Source: Thermoplasmata archaeon (GTDB lineage Archaea; Thermoplasmatota; Thermoplasmata; Lutacidiplasmatales; UBA184). Taken from it: a stretch of 41,731 bases of DNA. The notes below the pieces were generated by a model. The model ran no database searches. It saw only the letters and a list, made by a program, of their open reading frames with translations, and was not told the DNA's origin. Below are positions 14,767 to 23,761 of the stretch, one piece after another. The position numbers and the translations under genes were made by a program. The stretch is from the NCBI GenBank assembly GCA_021801925.1, contig JAKABH010000009.1, positions 1 to 41,731 on the forward strand, given 5' to 3'. How positions within the stretch are numbered: position 1 is the first letter of the stretch; each line of letters starts with the position of its first letter.

Positions 14767-15792
14767 ATGCGATTGCCCTTGCCGGGCCGCGCGGCCGCCA
14801 TCCTGCTGCTCGCCGCCGTGGTCGCCGTCGGGAGCGCCGCCGCCGCTCCCGCCGCCCCCGGGCGGGCCGCGGCCGCCGTCGGGGCCGCCGCCTCCGCGGG
14901 GCCGATGCTCTCGGTCGGCAACGGCCGGGTGAACCTCACCTTCCCCGGTCCGTTCCCCGCCTACACCGTCGCCGCGCCCGGGGCCCCGATTGCCGTCACC
15001 CAGACGCTGGCCGGGATCGCCGAGGTGACCCCGGACGGCTACCTCGTCGCCTACGCCGGCTTCGAGGCGGCCGACCTCCGCTGGAACTTCACCTCCACGG
15101 CCGCCGCCGGGGGGACCGTGGTCGCGGCGACCGCCGCGGTGCCGGCGAACGCGACCGGGGGCGACTGGGAATCCGGCGATGACGGGGCGCCGACCGGGGG
15201 CCTCGGGAGCGTGAACGTCTCGATCGCGTGGAGCGTGAACGCCTCCTCCGCGCCCAACCCCTCGACGGTCGCCTACACGATCCGCGTCAGCGACTGGCCG
15301 TGGCAGCACGCCGAGGACGCCCTCGGGATCGAGGTCCTGACCAATGCGACCGGCGGCGGCGCGGGTGTCTGGGCTCCGAGCGGCGCCGACGCCCTTGCGC
15401 TGACGGCGGGAACGGGAGGGGCGTCGTTCCGGTGGGGGAGTTCGGCCGTCGCCGACTACGCGACCGGTCGCGCCGCCGACGGCGCGGTCGAGGATGCCTA
15501 CCGCTCCATCTCGCCGAACGGCCAGACGACCCTGATCCGGCTCGACTTCACCAACGTCACCGGCGGCTATTCCCATCTCCGGTTCGACCCGTGGCTTACC
15601 GTGCTCGGGCCGACCTCGGCGCCCGTGCCGGCCGCCTGGATCGTCGGGGGCGGCGCGCTCGGGGCCGTCGCGGCCGGGGGGCTCCTCTCGGCGGCGTTCG
15701 CGGCCGGGGCCGCGGTCCGCCGTCGGCGGGCCGGCCGCGTCGACCGCCTCGCCGGACCGGCGCCCGCCGCATGCGCGGGCGGCGGTCCCTAG
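14767..15792 (+). CDS. Exported, C-terminally anchored protein of unknown function
   Basis: 341 residues. An N-terminal signal peptide (basic MRLPLPGR, then AAAILLLAAVVAVGSAAAA) and a C-terminal helix (~286-316) followed by basic RRRRAGR indicate a protein outside the cell held by its C-terminus. The outer domain (~50-280) is rich in Thr/Ala/Gly and holds many N-x-S/T sequons (NLT, NFT, NAT, NVS, NAS, NVT), so N-glycosylation is likely. The pattern of short beta strands, such as GYLVAYAGFEAADLRWNFTS, suggests a beta-sandwich. No enzyme motif is seen. It shares a promoter element with the membrane glycosyltransferase. Its stop shares CTAG with porB. Confidence 0.65.
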   Translation: MRLPLPGRAAAILLLAAVVAVGSAAAAPAAPGRAAAAVGAAASAGPMLSVGNGRVNLTFPGPFPAYTVAAPGAPIAVTQTLAGIAEVTPDGYLVAYAGFEAADLRWNFTSTAAAGGTVVAATAAVPANATGGDWESGDDGAPTGGLGSVNVSIAWSVNASSAPNPSTVAYTIRVSDWPWQHAEDALGIEVLTNATGGGAGVWAPSGADALALTAGTGGASFRWGSSAVADYATGRAADGAVEDAYRSISPNGQTTLIRLDFTNVTGGYSHLRFDPWLTVLGPTSAPVPAAWIVGGGALGAVAAGGLLSAAFAAGAAVRRRRAGRVDRLAGPAPAACAGGGP

Positions 15793-16712
15793 TGGGCCGC
15801 GACCGGCACCGCTTCGGGCGCCGCCGTCTCCCGTTCGGCGCGGAGGAGCGCCTCCCACCGCGCGCCGACCTCCGCCTGGAGCGCCGCGATGTCGGATTCC
15901 GTGAAGTGACGGAACCGCCCCTGGGCCCGGACGTACTCCGCGACCGGCTTGAGCGCCCCGCCCTTGCGCGTCACCCGATAGCGGCCCTCGTCGACCTCGT
16001 AGAGGGGGAAGATCCCCGAGTCGGTCGCGAGCCGGCCGAGCTCGATCGTTTGGTCGGAGTCGAACTTCCAGCCGGGGGGGCAGGGGGCGAAGACGTGGAA
16101 GAAGCGGGGACCCTTCCGTTCGGCGGCGCGTTCGACCTTCCGGACGAAATCCTCGGGGAACGCCGGGTTGACGGTCGCGGCGTAGACCGGCCGGTGGGCG
16201 AGGACGATCCCCATGATGTCCTTCTTCGCCTCGGGCTTCCCCCGCGCGGAGCCGCCGACCGGGGTCGTGGTCGTCCAGGCGCCGCGCGGCGTCGCGCCGC
16301 TGCGCTGGATGCCGGTGTTCATGTAGCCCTCGTTGTCGTACATCACGTAGATCGCGTCCGTCCGCCGCTCGAGCATCCCGCTGAGCGACTGGAGCCCGAT
16401 GTCCGCGGTGCCGCCGTCGCCCGCGAATCCGACGACCTGGACGCCCTCGAGCCCCAGCGCGTCCGCCGCGGCCCGGAGCCCCGATATCGAGGCGCCGGTC
16501 GCCTCGATCGGGTTGTCGAACGTCGCGACCCCCAGCGCGGTGGTCGGGTACGGCGTGGCGATCACCGTCCAGCAGCACGCCGGGATCGAGACGATCGTCT
16601 TCGGCCCGAGCCCCTTCAGCAGCAGGCGCATCGCCAGCGCCGGCCCGCAGCCGGGGCAGGCGGCGTGGCCGGAGTACATCCGCTCCGAGTCGGGCAGCGT
16701 GAGCTTAGCCAT
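15789..16712 (-). CDS. porB: Pyruvate:ferredoxin oxidoreductase beta subunit
   Basis: 307 residues. It binds thiamine diphosphate: HAACPGCGPALAMR gives two of the cluster/TPP-domain cysteines, GDGGTADIG is the TPP-Mg motif, and YDNEGYMNTGIQRSG is the pyruvate-type signature (2-oxoisovalerate and 2-oxoglutarate enzymes read differently here). It oxidises pyruvate with CoA to acetyl-CoA, CO2 and reduced ferredoxin, or the reverse. I chose ATG 16712 (MAKLTLPDSER) over an upstream GTG; it overlaps the alpha gene by 8 bases. It is last in the gamma-delta, alpha, beta operon. Confidence 0.93.
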   Translation of the reverse strand: MAKLTLPDSERMYSGHAACPGCGPALAMRLLLKGLGPKTIVSIPACCWTVIATPYPTTALGVATFDNPIEATGASISGLRAAADALGLEGVQVVGFAGDGGTADIGLQSLSGMLERRTDAIYVMYDNEGYMNTGIQRSGATPRGAWTTTTPVGGSARGKPEAKKDIMGIVLAHRPVYAATVNPAFPEDFVRKVERAAERKGPRFFHVFAPCPPGWKFDSDQTIELGRLATDSGIFPLYEVDEGRYRVTRKGGALKPVAEYVRAQGRFRHFTESDIAALQAEVGARWEALLRAERETAAPEAVPVAAH

Positions 16713-17886
16713 GGACGATCCCTCCGGTCGGTTCGAGGTCCATCCAGCGCACATCGCTCGCCCGGTCGTCGAGGAGCGCCCGGTACATCCGGGTCACCTC
16801 CCCCGGCGTGACGTCCCGCCCGCCGATCCCCGCGAGGAACCCCGAGAGGGTGGGCCGGTGGGGGGATCCGTAGAGGGCGGCCGCGGTCTCGGTCGCGGCG
16901 GCGCCGGCGGCGCCGAAGGTGAACGACCGGTCCATCACCCCGATCCGGTCGACCATCGCGCCCAGGGAGCGGATCGCCTCGACCGGGAACGGACGGAACA
17001 GCCGCAGCTTGGCGAGGCCGACCTTGAGCCCCTGGGCGCGCAGGTCGTCGACGACGCCGCGCGCGGTGGTCGTCGCCGTCCCCATCGTCACGAGGACGGT
17101 GTCGGCGTCCTCGACCCGGTAGAGCGGGAGCGGTCCGCCGTGGTCGCGGCCGGTGACCCGCCGGTACTCCTCCTCGACGCTCGCGAACGTCTCGGGGACC
17201 CGCTCCATCGCCCGGGCGACCTCCCGCCGGAACTCGACGTAGTGGTCGGGGCCGGTGAAGGAGCCGAGGCGGGTCGCGGTGCCGGGGACGAGGATCGCCC
17301 GGGCATCCCGCGGCGGCAGGAACCGGTCGGCCTCTTCGGACGACGGGACGTCGACCGGCTCGACGGTGTGCGACAGGTAGAAGGCGTCCTCGGTGACCAT
17401 CGCCGGCAGCCGGACCGCCGGGTCCTCGGCGAGGCGGTAGGCCTCCAGCACCGTATCCAGCACCTCCTGGTTGCTCTCGGCGTAGAACTGGATCCATCCG
17501 GTGTCCCGCTGGGCGACCGTGTCGGTGTGGTCGACGGCGATGTTCCAGGGCGGGGCGACGGCCCGGTTGACGACGCCCATCACGATCGGGGCGCGCATCC
17601 CGGACGCCCAGTGGAGGAGCTCGTGCATCAGGAGGAGCCCCTGGCTCGAGGTCGCCGTGTAGGTCCGGGCGCCGAGGCCGGCGGCGCTCACCACGACCTG
17701 GAGGGCGCTGTGCTCGGACTCGACCTTGATGTACTGCGCCGCGAGCTCCCCCGCGGCGGCGAAGTCGGCGAGCGTCTCCACGATCGTCGTCTGCGGGGTG
17801 ATCGGGTAGGCGGCGACGACCTGCACGCGGGCGAGCCGCGCGGCGTGGGCCTGCGCCGCGTTGCCGCTCAGGACCATCCGCGTCAT
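16705..17886 (-). CDS. porA: Pyruvate:ferredoxin oxidoreductase alpha subunit
   Basis: 393 residues. Domain I residues carry AAYPITPQTTIVETLADF and VESEHSALQVVVSAAGLGAR followed by TATSSQGLLLMHE, the standard alpha-subunit signatures. A Rossmann-like domain in the C-terminal third (DTVLVTMGTATTTARGVVDD) also fits. With beta it forms the catalytic core. ATG 17886 overlaps the gamma-delta stop (ATGA), and the 3' end overlaps porB by 8 bases, so the three genes are translated together. Confidence 0.95.
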   Translation of the reverse strand: MTRMVLSGNAAQAHAARLARVQVVAAYPITPQTTIVETLADFAAAGELAAQYIKVESEHSALQVVVSAAGLGARTYTATSSQGLLLMHELLHWASGMRAPIVMGVVNRAVAPPWNIAVDHTDTVAQRDTGWIQFYAESNQEVLDTVLEAYRLAEDPAVRLPAMVTEDAFYLSHTVEPVDVPSSEEADRFLPPRDARAILVPGTATRLGSFTGPDHYVEFRREVARAMERVPETFASVEEEYRRVTGRDHGGPLPLYRVEDADTVLVTMGTATTTARGVVDDLRAQGLKVGLAKLRLFRPFPVEAIRSLGAMVDRIGVMDRSFTFGAAGAAATETAAALYGSPHRPTLSGFLAGIGGRDVTPGEVTRMYRALLDDRASDVRWMDLEPTGGIVHG

Positions 17887-18749
17887 GCGGGCGCCTCCGC
17901 GACGGCGACCATCTCGATCGTCTTCGGCGGGCACTCCGTGGCGCAGATGCCGCACCCCTTGCAGTAGTCGAGGCGGATCACGGGGTAGCCCTCCGCGTCG
18001 AAGCCGATCGCGTCGTCCGGGCAGAACTTCCAGCAGAAGTTGCACCGGGTGCAGCGCTCGGTGTGGACGACCGGCGTGAGCGTCCTCCAGGCCGCGGTGC
18101 GCAGGGCCCGGCTCGGGATCGACGCGACCGGCCCCTCCGGCCAGGGGGGGAGCGCGGCGGGAACCGGGACGACCGGGGCGGGCGCGGGCGCGTCCGCCGG
18201 GGCGAACCGGACCGCGGCGAACCCGTCGTCGACGGCGGCGCGGTTCTCCGCGTGGAACGCCGGGACGAACCGGTCGACCGCCGCTTCGAGCGCGGTCCGG
18301 CCGACGACCCCGGTCGCGGCGGCGAGGGCGCCGAGGACGGCCGTGTTCACGATCGGGGTGGTGACGCTGCCCAGGCCGTGGGCGACGGCGATGCGCGTCG
18401 CGTCGACCGCCGCCCGCCGCACCCCCGCGGGGGCCGGCAGCGAGGCGGGATCGGCGGCGGTGTTGACGAGCAGCAGCCCGCCCGACCGGATCCCCTCCGT
18501 CACGGGGGTGGTACGGAGGAGACCGGGATCGAGCACCACCACGACCCCCGGGGCGTCGATCGAGGTGCGCAGCCGGATCGGCCGATCGTCGATCCGCGCG
18601 AAGGCGGTGACGGGCGCCCCGCGGCGCTCCACGCCGAAGAACGGGAAGCTCTGCGACTCCTTGCCGTCGAGGAAGGCGGCCTGCGCCAGGAGCTCCGAGG
18701 CGACCACCGCCCCCTGGCCGCCGCGTCCGTGGAACCGGATCTCGATCAT
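17883..18749 (-). CDS. Pyruvate:ferredoxin oxidoreductase gamma-delta fusion
   Basis: 288 residues. The gamma domain (~1-185) starts [20 protein letters not shown], with [13 protein letters not shown] and [15 protein letters not shown] typical of the family. A Pro/Ala linker (~186-210) leads to the delta ferredoxin domain with [12 protein letters not shown] and [12 protein letters not shown], each coordinating a [4Fe-4S] cluster. In many archaea gamma and delta are separate genes; the fusion is also known. Start ATG 18749 gives the normal gamma N-terminus. First gene of the operon, divergent from the aminotransferase. Confidence 0.93.
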
Positions 18750-18847
18750 CGTCCTCTCCGTCCGGTCCATCGGCCGGGGGACGCTTGAAGGGACGGTCAA
18801 CCCGGCCTGACCGCCGGTTCATCCGATGGGGGCCGGTCCACCGGAGC

Positions 18848-19789
18848 ATGGTCGGCATCCGCGCGCTGGCGAAGATCTGGTTGAACGGGCGGCTGGTGCC
18901 GTGGGACGAGGCGCGGATCCACGTGCTGACCCACGGCCTCCACTACGGCTACTCGATCTTCGAGGGGATCCGTTGCCACGGCACGGCGAGAGGGCCGGCG
19001 GTGTTCCGCCTCCGGGATCACCTCGACCGGTTCCTGAACAGCGCCAAGATCTACCGCATGCAGCTGCCGTACGACCGCCCGGCGCTCGAGCGGGCGACCC
19101 TCGACCTGGTCCGGGCGAACGGGATCCCCGATGCCTACCTGCGCCCGGTCGCCTACTCCGGGTACGGCCAGATGGGCCTCGACCCGACCCAGAGCCCGGT
19201 CGAGGTCGCGATCGGGATGTGGGAGTGGGGGGCCTACCTCGGGGACGATGGGGTACGTCGCGGCGTCCGGGCGACGGTGTCGAGCTGGGTGCGCATCGAC
19301 TCGCGGATGCTGCCGCCCCAGGCGAAGTGCGCCGCGAACTACGCGAACTCGGCGCTGGCCAAGATGGAGGCGACCCGCGCCGGCTACGACGAGGCGATCC
19401 TCCTCAACGCCGCCGGGATGGTGGCGGAGGGCCCGGGCGAGAACATCTTCCGGGTGAAGAACGGCATCGTCTCGACGCCGCCGGCGAGCTCGGGGATCCT
19501 GCGGGGAGTGACGCGCGACTCCGTCATCCGGTTCGTTCAGGACGAGGGGCTCGAGTTCCAGCGGACCGATTTCACCCGCGAGGAGCTGTTCACCGCCGAC
19601 GAGCTGTTCTACACCGGCACGGCCGCCGGGATCACGCCGATCCGCGAGGTCGACGGGCGTCCGATCGGCTCGGGCGACTATCCGGTCGTGAAGCGCCTGC
19701 AGGACCGCTACGACGTCGCGATCCACGGGCGCTCGGAGCGGTATGCGGGGTGGCTGACGTACGCGACGGCGCCCGGCCCGGCGGCGTGA
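18848..19789 (+). CDS. ilvE: Branched-chain amino acid aminotransferase
   Basis: 313 residues, class IV (fold type IV) PLP aminotransferase. THGLHYGYSIFEGIRC is the N-terminal signature. QAKCAANYANSALAKMEA contains the PLP lysine, and GYDEAILLNAAGMVAEGPGE with NIF is the phosphate-binding region; FYTGTAAGITPIREVDGRPI ends the active site. It interconverts valine, leucine and isoleucine with their 2-oxoacids. It starts an operon with a metallo-hydrolase and a malic enzyme and diverges from the por operon, a layout suggesting shared control of pyruvate and amino-acid flux. Confidence 0.95.
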   Translation: MVGIRALAKIWLNGRLVPWDEARIHVLTHGLHYGYSIFEGIRCHGTARGPAVFRLRDHLDRFLNSAKIYRMQLPYDRPALERATLDLVRANGIPDAYLRPVAYSGYGQMGLDPTQSPVEVAIGMWEWGAYLGDDGVRRGVRATVSSWVRIDSRMLPPQAKCAANYANSALAKMEATRAGYDEAILLNAAGMVAEGPGENIFRVKNGIVSTPPASSGILRGVTRDSVIRFVQDEGLEFQRTDFTREELFTADELFYTGTAAGITPIREVDGRPIGSGDYPVVKRLQDRYDVAIHGRSERYAGWLTYATAPGPAA

Positions 19790-19812
19790 GGGGCGTCGCG
19801 CGGAGGGGAACG

Positions 19813-20562
19813 ATGGCGCACGTGACGGTGCTGCTCGCCGGCTCGCCGATCCGGACGAACCTGGGGATCCTCGGGTTCTCGGCGGTCTCGCTCGTCGAGA
19901 CGGAAGGCCTGCGGATCCTGGTCGACGTCGGCCACTACGGCCGGCGCGAGCGCCTCCTCCGCGCCCTCGCCGAGCGGCGGATCGACCCCGTCCTGGTCGA
20001 CCATGTCGTCCTCACCCACCTCCATTGGGACCACGCGCTCAACCTCGACCTGTTCCCCGAGGCGGAGGTGCATGTCGGCGCCGCCGAGATCGATCGGGCC
20101 GAGGCGCCGCCGGCGAGCGATCCCCACACGATCCGGGGCTCGGCGGCGTGGCTGCGCGCCCGTCGCACCCGGGCGATCGCGGCGCCGACGACCCGGCTCG
20201 CCGAGGGGGTCGACCTCCTCCTCACCCCCGGTCACAGCCCGGGCCACCTCGCGGTCTGCGTCCGCGAGCCGGACGGACCGACGGTGATCTCGGGGGATGC
20301 CGCCCCGACGGCGCGGGCCTGGCGGCTCGGCCGGCCCGACCATGTCTACGACGACGCCGCGCTCGCGCGGGCGAGCGTGGCGCGCCTCCACGACCTCCGC
20401 CCGGTCCGGGTCGTCCCCGGCCACGACGCGCCGTTCGCGCTCCGGCCGGACGGGATCGAGCCGGAGCCGGCGGAGGAGGCCGAGTTCCTCTTCCGCGAGG
20501 ATCGGGAGCGGGATTTCCGCGTGCGGGCCGGTGAGCTGCCCGCCCGGGAGACCTATGACTGA
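19813..20562 (+). CDS. Metallo-beta-lactamase-fold hydrolase
   Basis: 249 residues. The metal-binding set is present: HLHWDH (motif 2, ~79-84), GHSPGHL (motif 3), SGDA (motif 4) and VPGHDAP (motif 5). The WDH tryptophan and short helical insert resemble N-acyl-homoserine-lactonase-like and other small-ester hydrolases rather than ribonucleases, but the substrate cannot be read. It lies 23 bases after ilvE and overlaps the malic-enzyme gene by 8 bases, so a role in the same metabolic unit is likely. Confidence 0.82.
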   Translation: MAHVTVLLAGSPIRTNLGILGFSAVSLVETEGLRILVDVGHYGRRERLLRALAERRIDPVLVDHVVLTHLHWDHALNLDLFPEAEVHVGAAEIDRAEAPPASDPHTIRGSAAWLRARRTRAIAAPTTRLAEGVDLLLTPGHSPGHLAVCVREPDGPTVISGDAAPTARAWRLGRPDHVYDDAALARASVARLHDLRPVRVVPGHDAPFALRPDGIEPEPAEEAEFLFREDRERDFRVRAGELPARETYD

Positions 20563-22324
20563 GGGGACCGGCGCCGCCGTCCCGGCGCGGCCGGCGGCCC
20601 CGTCCGCGGGATCCGCCCGCGACGACGACGGCCCCGTCCGGCCGCGACCGACGCTGCGCGGGATGGACCTGCTCGACTCCCCGTGCTTCAACAAGGGGAC
20701 CGCGTTCTCGGAAGCGGAACGGGCCGCGTTCGGCCTGAACGGCCTCCTCCCGCCCCAGGTCGAGAGCCTCGCGGAGCAGGCCGAACGGGCCTACCGCGCC
20801 TACCGGCGGAAGACGGACGACCTCGAGCGCCACATCTACCTGCGCGCCCTCCAGGACACGAACGAGGTCCTGTTCTACCGCCTCCTGCTGGACCACATGG
20901 ACGAGCTGATGCCGGTCGTCTACACGCCGGTCGTCGCGCTCGGCTGCGAGGAGTTCAGCCACGTCTACCGCCGCCCCCGGGGATTGTTCGTCCCGTACCC
21001 CCTGCGGGGGGAGATTGCGGCCCTGCTGCGGAACCGGCCCCACCCGGACGTCGACGTGATCGTCGTCACCGACGGCGAGCGGATCCTGGGGATCGGCGAC
21101 CAGGGCGCCGGCGGCCTCGGCATCCCGATCGGGAAGCTGTCGCTCTACACGCTCATCGGCGGCGTCCCGCCCGACCGCACGCTGCCGGTGGTGCTCGATG
21201 TGGGGACGAACAACCCCGAGCGGCTCCGCGACCCCGAGTACCTGGGCTGGCGGCACGCGCGGATCACGGGGCCGGAGTACGACGCCTTCGTCCGGCAGTT
21301 CGTCGACGCGGTGAAGGCGGAGCTGCCGACCACGCTGCTCCAGTGGGAGGACTTTTCGGCGGCGCACGCGCGGCCGATCCTCGAACGGTACCGCGACCAG
21401 CTGCCGACCTTCAACGACGACATCCAGGGGACGGCCGCGGTCGTGCTCGGGGTCGTCAGCGCCGCGCTCCGGGCGCGCCGTGCCCCGATGCGGGAGCAGC
21501 GGATCGCGATCTTCGGCGCCGGCTCGGCCGGGGTCGGGATCGCGGACCGGCTGCGCGCGGCGATGGTCGAGGACGGTCTCTCCGAGCCCGAGGCGCGGCG
21601 CCGCTTCTTCCTCGTCAACCGCGGCGGGCTCCTCTCCGCCGACCGCACCGACCTGTCGGAGGCGCAGCGGGTCTACGCCGCCCCGCCCGACCCGCGGTTC
21701 GGGCGGGACGGGGGTCCCCCGGCCGCCGCGCCGATCGGGCTCTCCGAGGTCGTTGGGGCGGTGCGGCCGACCGTCCTGATCGGCGTCTCGACCGTCGGGG
21801 GCGCCTTCTCCGAACCGATCGTCCGGGAGATGGCCGCCCACGTCGACCGGCCGATCGTGCTGCCGCTCTCGAATCCGACCGCCCGGTCGGAGGCGGCGCC
21901 CGCCGATCTCCTGCGCTGGACCGACGGCCGGGCGCTCGTCGCCACCGGCTCGCCGTTCCCGCCGGTCGACTTCGGCGGGCGGTCGGTGCCGATCGCCCAG
22001 TGCAACAACGTCTACGTCTTTCCGGCGATCGGTCTCGGGCTCATCGCCGGCCGCGCCCGGCGCGTCACCGACCGGATGCTCGGCGCCGCCGCCCGCGCCC
22101 TCGGCGATCTCGCCCCGGTCCTGCGCGACCCGGACGGCCCCCTGCTTCCGCCGGTGACCGAGCTGCGGTCGGTCGCCCGGGAGATCGCCTTCGCCGTCGC
22201 GACGGCGGCGATCGAAGACCGGGTCGCGCCCGAGGCGACGCCGGAGGAGTTGCGCGATCGGATCCGGGCCGCCCAGTGGGCGCCCCGGTACCCGCGCTAC
22301 GCCGTCGACGGGGCGCCGGCCTGA
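20555..22324 (+). CDS. NAD(P)-dependent malic enzyme, large type
   Basis: 589 residues. The N-terminal malic domain shows VVYTPVVALGCEEFSHVYRR and PRGLF, then VVTDGERILGIGDQGAGGLG and IPIGKLSLYTLIGGVPP. The metal site is WEDF...FNDDIQGTAAVVLG; the NAD(P) loop is FGAGSAGVGIADRL. It decarboxylates malate to pyruvate, feeding the pyruvate:ferredoxin oxidoreductase encoded next door. The length and motifs match the large bacterial/eukaryotic type (MaeA/SfcA), not the shorter ~440-residue enzymes usual in archaea, which suggests transfer. ATG 20555 overlaps the hydrolase stop; an ATG at 20663 would remove a ~36-residue disordered N-terminus. Confidence 0.93.
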   Translation: MTEGTGAAVPARPAAPSAGSARDDDGPVRPRPTLRGMDLLDSPCFNKGTAFSEAERAAFGLNGLLPPQVESLAEQAERAYRAYRRKTDDLERHIYLRALQDTNEVLFYRLLLDHMDELMPVVYTPVVALGCEEFSHVYRRPRGLFVPYPLRGEIAALLRNRPHPDVDVIVVTDGERILGIGDQGAGGLGIPIGKLSLYTLIGGVPPDRTLPVVLDVGTNNPERLRDPEYLGWRHARITGPEYDAFVRQFVDAVKAELPTTLLQWEDFSAAHARPILERYRDQLPTFNDDIQGTAAVVLGVVSAALRARRAPMREQRIAIFGAGSAGVGIADRLRAAMVEDGLSEPEARRRFFLVNRGGLLSADRTDLSEAQRVYAAPPDPRFGRDGGPPAAAPIGLSEVVGAVRPTVLIGVSTVGGAFSEPIVREMAAHVDRPIVLPLSNPTARSEAAPADLLRWTDGRALVATGSPFPPVDFGGRSVPIAQCNNVYVFPAIGLGLIAGRARRVTDRMLGAAARALGDLAPVLRDPDGPLLPPVTELRSVAREIAFAVATAAIEDRVAPEATPEELRDRIRAAQWAPRYPRYAVDGAPA

Positions 22325-23034
22325 GCCGCGGCGCCGGCGCCCGCGGGGCGATCGACGATCGGCCGGTCCAGGAACGCCCGGACCGCGGCGCGCCAGCGGT
22401 CGAGGGAGGCGGCCGAGGCGACGAGCCGATCGAGGAGCCAGCGGGCGGCGTCCTCGGGGAGGTGCTCGTCCAGCGTGCGCAGCACGAACCCCTCCTCGTA
22501 CTTCGCCCACGCCCGGTCGGAGAACGCCCCGCTGCGGACGAGGGAGGCGAGCATCTGGTCCGTGTAGAACTCGCGCCGGCGATAATGGACCACGAGGTCT
22601 TCGAGCGCGGCGATCCGCTGGGCCATGCGCGTCTGCGTGCCGAGGATGTCGGCGTAGGCCGCCCCGAGGCTCGGCCCGGCGGCGGGGGCGACGGTCTTCG
22701 ACCGGTGGATCCAGCGCTCCCACGCGGCCCGAAGGCGTCCCGCCCGGCGCCGGCCGCTCCCGTAGACCGACGGCGCCGCCTCGACGATGGCGCCCAGCCA
22801 GCCGAGGCGCTGCTGGTGCAGTTCGGCGATGTACTCGTGCCAGACCTTGAATCCGCTCGCGAGGTACTCCGGGTCGATCGGACGGCCGGCACCGAGCGCC
22901 TCGGCGACCTCCAGCAGCCGATCGAGCAACGGGAAGACGAGCTCCCGGTCCTCTCGCTCCATCTCGGCCTCGACGGCTTCGAGCGCCTCCCGGGAACGAT
23001 CCGGCTGGGGAGGGGTGGGCGGGATTTCGGGCAT
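22297..23034 (-). CDS. Hypothetical all-helical protein
   Basis: 245 residues, predicted almost entirely helical with heptad-like Leu/Ala spacing and many Glu/Arg pairs. Residues ~20-80 (REDRELVFPLLDRLLEVAEA; FKVWHEYIAELHQQRLG) recall a hemerythrin-like four-helix bundle, but the expected His/Glu ligands are incomplete. Tail is Ala/Gly-rich. No cysteines, no membrane helices. Function unknown. Start ATG 23034 follows a TATA-like box by ~28 bases. Its 3' end overlaps the convergent malic-enzyme gene by 28 bases. Confidence 0.6.
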   Translation of the reverse strand: MPEIPPTPPQPDRSREALEAVEAEMEREDRELVFPLLDRLLEVAEALGAGRPIDPEYLASGFKVWHEYIAELHQQRLGWLGAIVEAAPSVYGSGRRRAGRLRAAWERWIHRSKTVAPAAGPSLGAAYADILGTQTRMAQRIAALEDLVVHYRRREFYTDQMLASLVRSGAFSDRAWAKYEEGFVLRTLDEHLPEDAARWLLDRLVASAASLDRWRAAVRAFLDRPIVDRPAGAGAAAQAGAPSTA

Positions 23035-23056
23035 CGCGGAAACCCACCGGGCGCCG

Positions 23057-23066
23057 CCTCTTAGAC
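23057..23066 (-). promoter_or_regulatory. TATA-like box of the helical-protein gene
   Basis: Minus strand GTCTAAGAGG, about 28 bases before the ATG at 23034. Weak but the only AT-rich element there. Confidence 0.35.
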
Positions 23067-23114
23067 CCCGCGGTGAATCCGGGTTCACCCGCCGGGCTCC
23101 GCCTCCGGGCCGGG

Positions 23115-23125
23115 GCTTCATACGG
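23115..23125 (+). promoter_or_regulatory. TATA box of the CBS-domain gene
   Basis: GCTTCATACGG, about 27-30 bases before ATG 23147. Confidence 0.45.
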
Positions 23126-23146
23126 ACCGGAGGCCGTGTCGCCGTC

Positions 23147-23761
23147 ATGTCCTCCTCCCGTCCGTCCGCCCGGCGTCCCCGGGCCGGCCCGCGCCGCGCC
23201 TCCCCGAATCGGGCCCATCGTTCGGCGCGGGGGCCGCCCCGCCGGCCGCGCGTCCCCACCGGCGCCCCGACCGCCTTCCTTACGATCCGCGAGCTCGTGA
23301 GCACGCCCGCCGTCCTCGTCGCCCCGGACGCGCCGCTGCTCGACGCGGCGATGCTGATGCGCACCCACGAGATCTCGGGCCTACCGGTGGTCGACCGACG
23401 GGGCCGGGTCGTCGGGATCGTGAGCCAGCGCGATCTCGCCCGGCTGCTCGTCGGAACGCCGCGGTTCGCCGGGATCCAGGGGCTGCTCGACGTCGTCCTC
23501 GTCGGCCTCACCGCCGCCCCCGAGGCCGGCCTCCCCCGGGCCCGGGCGCAGCTCGAACGGACCCCGGTGCGCGCGGTCATGAGCCGGCCGGCGATCGTGA
23601 CCCACCCCGACGAGCCGGTCGGGCGGGCCGCCGCCACGATGCGGACGCGCCGGATCAACCGCCTTCCCGTCGTCGAAGAGGGCCGGCTGCTCGGAGTCGT
23701 GACGCGCGGGGACTTGGTCGGCGCCCTCGCCCGGCCGGCGCGGCCCTCCGGCCGCCGCTAG
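23147..23761 (+). CDS. CBS-pair domain protein
   Basis: 204 residues. A basic, Pro/Arg-rich N-terminus (~1-45) of low complexity precedes two CBS repeats: ~48-100 (ELVSTPAVLVAPDAPLLDAA, then LPVVDRRGRVVGIVSQRDLA) and ~135-195 (VMSRPAIVTHPDEPVGRAAA, then LPVVEEGRLLGVVTRGDLV). Such pairs bind adenine nucleotides or SAM and act as energy or ligand sensors. No effector domain is attached, so the target is unknown. The basic tail could contact nucleic acid (inference). Its TAG stop shares CTAG with the opposing gene. Confidence 0.85.
   Translation: MSSSRPSARRPRAGPRRASPNRAHRSARGPPRRPRVPTGAPTAFLTIRELVSTPAVLVAPDAPLLDAAMLMRTHEISGLPVVDRRGRVVGIVSQRDLARLLVGTPRFAGIQGLLDVVLVGLTAAPEAGLPRARAQLERTPVRAVMSRPAIVTHPDEPVGRAAATMRTRRINRLPVVEEGRLLGVVTRGDLVGALARPARPSGRR

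Noticed and set aside
15789-18749. 2-oxoisovalerate (VOR) rather than pyruvate specificity, suggested by the neighbouring ilvE
   Set aside because: The beta subunit motif YDNEGYMNTGIQRSG is of the pyruvate type; VOR beta subunits read differently at this site.
18749-18848. TATA boxes for the divergent por and ilvE genes
   Set aside because: The region has only weak AT patches (CTTCAAG, GTTCATC); none has convincing composition and spacing, so no promoter was annotated.
20222-23368. Over 1000-codon open frame on the minus strand across the MBL, malic enzyme and CBS genes
   Set aside because: Low-complexity Arg/Gly/Pro product antisense to clearly conserved genes in several frames; no start signal.
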